64,000 bases of DNA, from the NCBI RefSeq assembly GCF_014773395.1, contig NZ_JACXAF010000008.1, positions 124,001 through 188,000 on the forward strand. The letters run 5' to 3'. The position numbers and the translations under genes are program-made. The notes under the pieces were generated by a model, which made no database searches, was not told the DNA's origin, and was given only the letters and a program-made list of their open reading frames with translations. Source of the stretch: Neiella litorisoli. GTDB taxonomy: Bacteria > Pseudomonadota > Gammaproteobacteria > Enterobacterales > Neiellaceae. How positions within the stretch are numbered: position 1 is the first letter of the stretch; every line of letters begins with the position of its first letter. This document shows, piece by piece, positions 59,293 to 64,000 of the stretch.

Positions 59293-59650
59293 CCATCAGT
59301 TAAAAATTTAGCGCCGTAGTATAACTGCCAAAGAGGCAAGTTTTAATCGAAAGTTTTTGAAAACTGCTCGTATCAGTAACTTGACAGGCTATTCAGGCAT
59401 GGGTGGCGGCGACTCACCAATTTAAATCGGCCAGCGGCGGCTTGATGATTGAGCTGTAACGGTCGTTATTTAGCCAAAGTGTGCCACATGCATCATTGTA
59501 AATAACTACAGCGACTATCTTAAAACCTGTTGATCTTTGCTGTATGAATTTTGACGAACCCTTCGGGCTGCGTTTATTGCTGCAATAACACACAGCAAAG
59601 ATCAACAGGCTCTAGTTAGTGGTTATTTTTAGTCAGAAGAGGATTAACCA
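59293..59650. other. Intergenic region with palindromic element
   Basis: About 350 bases without a gene between dapD and the small DUF465 gene. It holds the element at 59527-59610; the rest is featureless AT-rich sequence. Confidence 0.6.
59527..59610. repeat. Palindromic element with 18-bp perfect inverted repeat
   Basis: Perfect 18-base inverted repeat CCTGTTGATCTTTGCTGT (59527-59544) and its complement (59593-59610) around a 48-base centre that contains a short GAACCCTTCGGG hairpin. It resembles a small MITE/REP-like element. The right end and flank (59603-59618) match 31142-31157 exactly in inverted orientation. Confidence 0.8.
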
Positions 59651-59890
59651 ATGTCTGATTCCAATCATGCCCTGACCCATGATTTTCCCGAGTTCTATAA
59701 TCGCATTCGCTCACTACATATCGAAGATTCGGGCTTTCGCCAGCAAAATGAGCGCTATCATGCATTAGATCGACAAATCAATGCCTTAGAGGCACGCGGA
59801 GTTCCCATTAATGATCAAACGTTTGTCGACATGAAGATGGAGCGAGCAACGCTTAAAGATGCACTGTACCAACGTTTACTCCAACGCTAA
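59651..59890 (+). CDS. DUF465/YdcH-like small protein
   Basis: A 79-aa helical protein of the YdcH family (DUF465): DFPEFYNRIRSLHIEDSGFR, YHALDRQINALEARG and LKDALYQRLLQ match the conserved layout of two helices with FPE.Y..I..L at the start. Function is not established. AGAGGA lies upstream of the ATG. The gene is monocistronic. Confidence 0.85.
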   Translation: MSDSNHALTHDFPEFYNRIRSLHIEDSGFRQQNERYHALDRQINALEARGVPINDQTFVDMKMERATLKDALYQRLLQR

Positions 59891-60078
59891 TCGCATTTAA
59901 GTCGAAGTCATTTAGCTTTGTTATCAGAGTGTTATTAAAAACCACCAAGCGCTCATAAAATAATCAGCAAAGTGAAGTGAAATCAATTCTTGAACGTTCA
60001 GTAAAAATATAAATGACTCAAAGCGCCGAGCAGCAGCTACACTTCGGCAACAGTCATTTGGTTAGAGGTTTTTTCTGC

Positions 60079-61056
60079 ATGTTTAACGCGTTAGTGATCC
60101 GTCAACAAGATGAGCAGCAACAGGTTGCCATCGAGCAGTTGCAAGAAGATCAACTTCCCGAAGGTGATGTCACCATTGCCGTGAGTTACTCGTCAATCAA
60201 CTACAAGGATGGCCTTGCCATCACGGGCAAAGGCAAAATTGTTCGCTCCTTTCCCATGGTGCCAGGGATTGATTTGGTTGGCACCGTGCTCGAATCAGAC
60301 TCCCCCAACTATAAAGCTGGCGATGAAGTGGTCTTAACCGGTTGGGGCGTAGGTGAAGGTCATTGGGGCGGATTAGCACAAAAAGCCAAACTAAAAAGCG
60401 ATTGGTTAGTGCCCTTGCCTGATGGTTTATCACCCCAACAAGCCATGATTATCGGCACTGCCGGCCTAACTGCCATGCTCTGCGTAATGGCGCTAGAACA
60501 CAACGGCGTGAGTAAAGACAAAGGCGAGGTCCTCGTCACTGGTGCTTCTGGTGGTGTTGGTTCAACGGCCATCGCCCTGCTCCATGCGCTAGGCTACTCA
60601 GTCACTGCCGTAACTGGCCGTGCTGAAAATGCCGATTACCTGAAGTCGATTGGCGCTCACGATATTGTTCTGCGCAGCGATTTAGAAGACCGAGCCAAAC
60701 CATTGGACAAACAACGCTGGGCGGGCGTCATCGATGCTGCTGGCGGCAATATCTTGGCAAATGCGCTGGCACAAACCAACTACGGTGGTTGTGTCGCGGC
60801 ATGTGGCTTAGCGGCCGACTTCAAGCTACCAACTACAGTCATGCCGTTCATTTTGCGCAACATCACCCTTGCCGGCGTTGATTCCGTGATGTGTCCTGTG
60901 GCGAAGCGCCAACAGGCTTGGCAACGTCTCCAGCAGCTGTTGCCACAATCTTTTTATCAGCAAGCCAGCGAACAAATTTCGCTCGAGCAAGTACCAGAGT
61001 GGGCTGATAAAATCATCGCTGGTCAGGTCACAGGAAGAACCCTAGTGAAACTTTAA
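60079..61056 (+). CDS. acuI: AcuI/YhdH-type acrylyl-CoA reductase (zinc-free MDR)
   Basis: Medium-chain NADPH oxidoreductase, 325 aa, highly like E. coli YhdH/AcuI, which reduces toxic acrylyl-CoA to propionyl-CoA; in marine bacteria this matters for DMSP breakdown. Seen: SINYKDGLAITGKGKI, PGIDLVGTV, TGWGVGEGHWGGLAQ, the NADPH motif VTGASGGVGSTAIALL and MNYGGCVAACG-like NYGGCVAACGLA, PTTVMPFILRNITLAGVDSV. I use the ATG at 60079 (MFNALVIRQQD), which aligns with YhdH; a longer frame from 60013 adds 22 unrelated residues. Confidence 0.9.
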   Translation: MFNALVIRQQDEQQQVAIEQLQEDQLPEGDVTIAVSYSSINYKDGLAITGKGKIVRSFPMVPGIDLVGTVLESDSPNYKAGDEVVLTGWGVGEGHWGGLAQKAKLKSDWLVPLPDGLSPQQAMIIGTAGLTAMLCVMALEHNGVSKDKGEVLVTGASGGVGSTAIALLHALGYSVTAVTGRAENADYLKSIGAHDIVLRSDLEDRAKPLDKQRWAGVIDAAGGNILANALAQTNYGGCVAACGLAADFKLPTTVMPFILRNITLAGVDSVMCPVAKRQQAWQRLQQLLPQSFYQQASEQISLEQVPEWADKIIAGQVTGRTLVKL

Positions 61057-61075
61057 GAGTTAACCCATAAACAGC

Positions 61076-61100
61076 AAAGAGCGACCTCGTGTCGCTCTTT
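61076..61100 (+). terminator. Terminator of the acuI-like gene
   Basis: Stem AAAGAGCGAC/GTCGCTCTTT with loop CTCGT, 20 bases after the stop and ending in TCTTTCT. It may also serve the convergent reductase gene. Confidence 0.85.
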
Positions 61101-61129
61101 CTACGATGGCTTCAAAAGCTCGAATCTAG

Positions 61130-61894
61130 TTACCCCGAGTTCAAGCGGCTCGACAACTTTGGCATCACCGCCCTTGAGTCCAATAAACGTTGATCATGGC
61201 GATAGCTCTGATCGACTTCGATTGTCCAACCGGCATTCAACTTATCATTCAAGCGCTTCACGATGTCGGCGAAATCGAGTTGATCAACAGCATTTGAATC
61301 TAAGTGGAACAATCCGCGCTGCCCTTGTAGTAACAATGCAACCAGTGCATCAGCCGTATCTGACATCATTGACGTTGCTGGGATCCAAGCGTTGCTGGCG
61401 GTGATTTTACCGTTTTTCTCCATCTGCTGAGACAAGGCCTCATACATCGTATTGCCACCACGCCTATGGTGGATCTGCCAGCCAAGGCGGGCAATGATCG
61501 CATCAGGATAAGCCGCGACGACAGCATGTTCACTGGCCAGTTTCATCCGACCGTAGTCATCTTGCGGGTTGGCTGGTGACGAAGTGTGGTAGGGGCCATT
61601 GACGCTAGCATCAAAGACCATGGCGGTAGAGGTAAATAACATGGGGAGACCATCGCGCTGGCACATTGCCGCCAGTTGTCCGGCCCAATGTGGACTTCCC
61701 ATGCCTAGGTGGCAGCATGCCTGCGGTTGATAGTCGGACCAAAAATCTTCAAGCACCGTCCAATCATCCGTCGGATAGCGGAGTCTATCCCAGCCAATCA
61801 CTGAGATGCCGACAGCCCCAAATGCTTCGGCCAAAATTGGCGCCAAAGTGCCATTTAGGCCGGTGACCAATACTCGCTTAGGAGTCGAGTTCAA
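61130..61894 (-). CDS. RmlD-like NAD(P)-dependent sugar nucleotide reductase/epimerase
   Basis: Short-chain (extended SDR) protein of about 254 aa related to dTDP-4-dehydrorhamnose reductases. Rossmann motif VLVTGLNGTLAP at the N-terminus, active-site YGRMK with Ser-Thr at FTSTAMVF, and the mid-protein DDYGRMKLASEHAV. Substrate unknown; no rhamnose operon nearby. The likely start is a TTG at 61894, only two bases after the dodecin stop, with GGAAG seven bases upstream; the ATG at 61939 would overlap dodecin by 43 bases and does not align. Coupled translation with dodecin is therefore expected. Confidence 0.75.
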   Translation of the reverse strand: MNSTPKRVLVTGLNGTLAPILAEAFGAVGISVIGWDRLRYPTDDWTVLEDFWSDYQPQACCHLGMGSPHWAGQLAAMCQRDGLPMLFTSTAMVFDASVNGPYHTSSPANPQDDYGRMKLASEHAVVAAYPDAIIARLGWQIHHRRGGNTMYEALSQQMEKNGKITASNAWIPATSMMSDTADALVALLLQGQRGLFHLDSNAVDQLDFADIVKRLNDKLNAGWTIEVDQSYRHDQRLLDSRAVMPKLSSRLNSG

Positions 61895-61896
61895 GG

Positions 61897-62106
61897 TCAG
61901 TCTTCCAATGTAAAGCCAACCTTGATGGTCACTTGCCAATGGGCTACTGCGCCCTTGTCGATGTGGCCGCGAATTTCTTTCACTTCAAACCAGCGCATAT
62001 TGCGGATGCTCTGGCTGGCGCGGGCAACCGCATTGTTAACGGCTGCGTCCACTCCGTCAGGGGAACTGCCAACCAGCTCAGTTAGTTTATAGGTATGCTC
62101 AGACAT
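61897..62106 (-). CDS. Dodecin-family flavin-binding protein
   Basis: A 69-aa dodecin that stores or buffers flavins as a dodecameric shell. The fold pattern is complete: [22 protein letters not shown], the flavin-stacking tryptophan in MRWFEV and the final [11 protein letters not shown]. Followed by the reductase gene with two bases between. Confidence 0.92.
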   Translation of the reverse strand: MSEHTYKLTELVGSSPDGVDAAVNNAVARASQSIRNMRWFEVKEIRGHIDKGAVAHWQVTIKVGFTLED

Positions 62107-62198
62107 GGGTCGCCTCTAGTCATTAGCCACAATCAGCTCAATTAGGTTTAGTAGCGATTTCAAATGTCAGCAAGTTTCGGCCATGCCCTGCGGCGCAA

Positions 62199-62762
62199 TC
62201 AGAACCGGTAGCTTAGCCCAAACCCCATACTCCAAAGTTGGACCTCATCACCGAGCCGGTCATACGACAAGCTGACACGAGAGCCCAGACCATTGTCGAA
62301 TCGGTATTCCCATCCAACACCAACGCCACCGCCGACGCCATCGGAAGAAGTGACCGTTTCATCTTCAATCAGAAGATCATGATCATAGCGAGACAAGTTA
62401 GCCTCGGCGAACAGGAAGTTTCGCTGTGACAGCGGCATTCTGGCTTCAGCAAGAAGCTGAATCGCTTTGTATTCAACTTCAACGTCCTCACCAAGGAGGG
62501 CAGTAAAGACATTTTCAATCGTGTCTGATGTACCGCGCAAATAACCAATGCCAACAGCCCAAGTGTCCGACAAATCGTAATGGTAACGAATCGTATAGTG
62601 CACCGAGCCCTCGTCACTGGATACGCGCTCTTCAAGATCACGATTGTCGAATTCAAAATCTATCGAGGCGAAGTAGCCACTTGCTGACACTTTGTGTTGG
62701 GCGTAACTCGGAGTAGCAAATGGCAGGCAGGCAATCCCGAGCCCGAAAACCAATCGGTTCAT
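62199..62762 (-). CDS. Small outer-membrane beta-barrel protein
   Basis: A 187-aa protein with a signal peptide (MNRLVFGLGIACLPFATPSYA) and alternating amphipathic strands (WAVGIGYLRG, YKAIQLLAEARMPL, SRVSLSYDRLG) ending in LSYRF with a terminal Phe, the sign of a barrel. About eight strands; resembles OmpW/OmpA-like porin-sized barrels. Function unknown. Confidence 0.78.
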   Translation of the reverse strand: MNRLVFGLGIACLPFATPSYAQHKVSASGYFASIDFEFDNRDLEERVSSDEGSVHYTIRYHYDLSDTWAVGIGYLRGTSDTIENVFTALLGEDVEVEYKAIQLLAEARMPLSQRNFLFAEANLSRYDHDLLIEDETVTSSDGVGGGVGVGWEYRFDNGLGSRVSLSYDRLGDEVQLWSMGFGLSYRF

Positions 62763-62824
62763 TCAAAAGTCCTTTTTAAGTTAATGATTCATTCAATCCG
62801 TTATTCGTGAGTCAGCACAAAAGT

Positions 62825-64000
62825 CTAATCTAACTCGCTTGCTGGCGCCACTAAACTAACCATAATCCAGTCCGCTTTTGGCTCAATGTGATGCTGCTCC
62901 GAATAAAAATGGCATTGGCCTGTTGGCGCAATCGTGCACAACTTCAACGCTCTGGAACCGTACTCTTGCTCGTAGTGCTCAAGCGTAAAAGCGTCGGACA
63001 ACTTGGTGGTTTTGATAATCGCCCCACGACTAATTGAGCTTGCTAGTTGACCATAAGAAACGCCGGCACCAAATAGCCCCAACGTGTCAGCGTAATGGCC
63101 TGCGACCTGATGACTGGCTCGGTTGTCCTGCTCAGCAGCGCTCAGCCCCAACACCGCGCCGCGCCCTAGAGAATGCTCAAAATGATAAGTCACCAGTGGA
63201 TTTAACTGGCGATACGGCGACAAAATCAGCACCTGGCCAAATTTCGCAAGATCCAGCGTTCGCTCCGCATGTTCAGAAACCGGGTTGCCATAATATACGG
63301 GAATGTTAGCCATGCGGGCTCGCCGAATCGCATCCCAGTTGGGATCAGCAAGCTGCACCGGAACCCCTTTATTAAGCAACTCCTTAGCCAACTGGCGAGA
63401 GAATTCTTGGCTACCGAAAATCAATACCCCGTTAGGGCTGGACTCTCTGACTTTCAATAATTTCGCCACTGGCACCGATGTCAGGCTTTGGAAGATCACT
63501 GTGGTGATAATGACCAAGAACACCATAGGAACCAACTGATCGGCATCAGCAAAACCAATATGCTCTAGCTTTATCGCAAACAGTGCAGACACTGCGGCAG
63601 CAACAATGCCCCTTGGCGCAATCCAGCTTAATAGCGCTTTTTCGCGCCAGTTCAAATCAGTCCCAATTGCGGAAAGCCACACTGAAACCGGACGAGCAAT
63701 AAACATAATGCCGAGCACAACCAAAATGGCGCCAAAACCGAGTTGTTCGATCGAACTTAACTCCAAACGAGCAGCCAGCAGAATGAATAAGGCCGAGATC
63801 AACAACACACTGAGCGTTTCTTTAAATTCTAAAATGCCCTCGACTTCGACATTTTTCATATTCGCCAGCAGCATGCCCATCACGGTAACCGCCAGTAACC
63901 CAGATTCATGAGCAAAGTGATTCGACAACGCAAACGCACCGAGCATAATGGTTAATACGGCGGTATTTTCCAAATAAGGTGGGATCCAACGGCGGCGCAA
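62825..64000 (-). CDS. CPA1-type Na+/H+ antiporter with C-terminal nucleotide-binding domain (5' end outside window)
   Basis: Incomplete gene: 391 residues seen, the N-terminal half lies beyond 64000. The visible membrane part has several helices and the NhaP-like signature LSWIAPRGIVAAAVSALFA. From about residue 180 a soluble Rossmann-type TrkA-N/RCK domain follows (NGVLIFGSQEFSRQLAKELLN, VYYGNPVSEH), with a degenerate GxGxxG, then a C-terminal domain. Exchange of Na+ or K+ for protons across the inner membrane, gated by a nucleotide, is the likely role. It contributes to salt and pH tolerance, fitting a marine organism. Confidence 0.85.
   Translation of the reverse strand: MRRRWIPPYLENTAVLTIMLGAFALSNHFAHESGLLAVTVMGMLLANMKNVEVEGILEFKETLSVLLISALFILLAARLELSSIEQLGFGAILVVLGIMFIARPVSVWLSAIGTDLNWREKALLSWIAPRGIVAAAVSALFAIKLEHIGFADADQLVPMVFLVIITTVIFQSLTSVPVAKLLKVRESSPNGVLIFGSQEFSRQLAKELLNKGVPVQLADPNWDAIRRARMANIPVYYGNPVSEHAERTLDLAKFGQVLILSPYRQLNPLVTYHFEHSLGRGAVLGLSAAEQDNRASHQVAGHYADTLGLFGAGVSYGQLASSISRGAIIKTTKLSDAFTLEHYEQEYGSRALKLCTIAPTGQCHFYSEQHHIEPKADWIMVSLVAPASELD

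Overview
The window is a chromosomal segment of a Gram-negative gammaproteobacterium, most likely a marine member of the Alteromonadales or a close relative. The evidence is the conserved gammaproteobacterial block rpsB-tsf-pyrH-frr-uppS-cdsA-dxr-rseP-bamA-skp-lpxD-fabZ-lpxA-lpxB-rnhB-dnaE-accA-tilS, the map-glnD-dapD block beside it, and accessory genes typical of marine polysaccharide users: a secreted PL7 alginate lyase, two large TonB-dependent receptors and two secreted alkaline phosphatases. The species cannot be named from the sequence alone. No rRNA, tRNA, CRISPR array, prophage or insertion-sequence transposase was seen.

Layout. 1-8 kb (minus strand): the 3'-truncated arginine decarboxylase speA with a TTG start, the radD helicase, a YebC/YeeN-type regulator, and a two-gene unit of a sugar-type periplasmic binding protein and a membrane histidine kinase. 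8-13.9 kb (plus): a glycosyltransferase, two tandem alkaline phosphatases (one a lipoprotein with a collagen-like linker) and an unknown secreted protein. 13.9-21 kb: a coupled alpha/beta hydrolase and M14 carboxypeptidase pair, a three-domain alginate lyase, a small secreted protein and a chemotaxis receptor. 21.1-22.9 kb: proS. 22.9-24 kb: no convincing gene, but three copies of a highly structured repeat. 24-31 kb: two paralogous TonB-dependent receptors, each preceded by a pair of LacI-type operator palindromes at nearly the same spacing. 31-33.3 kb: a patatin phospholipase and a GGDEF diguanylate cyclase.

33.3-53.9 kb is a long minus-strand housekeeping cluster. It starts at a GC-discriminator promoter and a folded leader before rpsB, then covers translation (rpsB, tsf, frr), UMP phosphorylation, isoprenoid and phospholipid supply (uppS, dxr, cdsA), envelope proteolysis and outer-membrane assembly (rseP, bamA, skp), lipid A synthesis (lpxD, fabZ, lpxA, lpxB), rnhB, dnaE, accA and tilS. 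Spacing is mostly 0-40 bases, with several overlaps.

53.9-59.3 kb: map, glnD and an E. coli-type DapD, facing a second DapD of the different, Pseudomonas/actinobacterial-like family. The E. coli-type copy has lost both residues that correspond to the catalytic acids Asp141 and Glu189, which makes this pair the most interesting observation in the window. 59.3-64 kb: a palindromic element, a DUF465 (YdcH-like) protein, an AcuI/YhdH oxidoreductase, an RmlD-like reductase coupled to a dodecin, an outer-membrane barrel protein and a 5'-truncated cation/proton antiporter.
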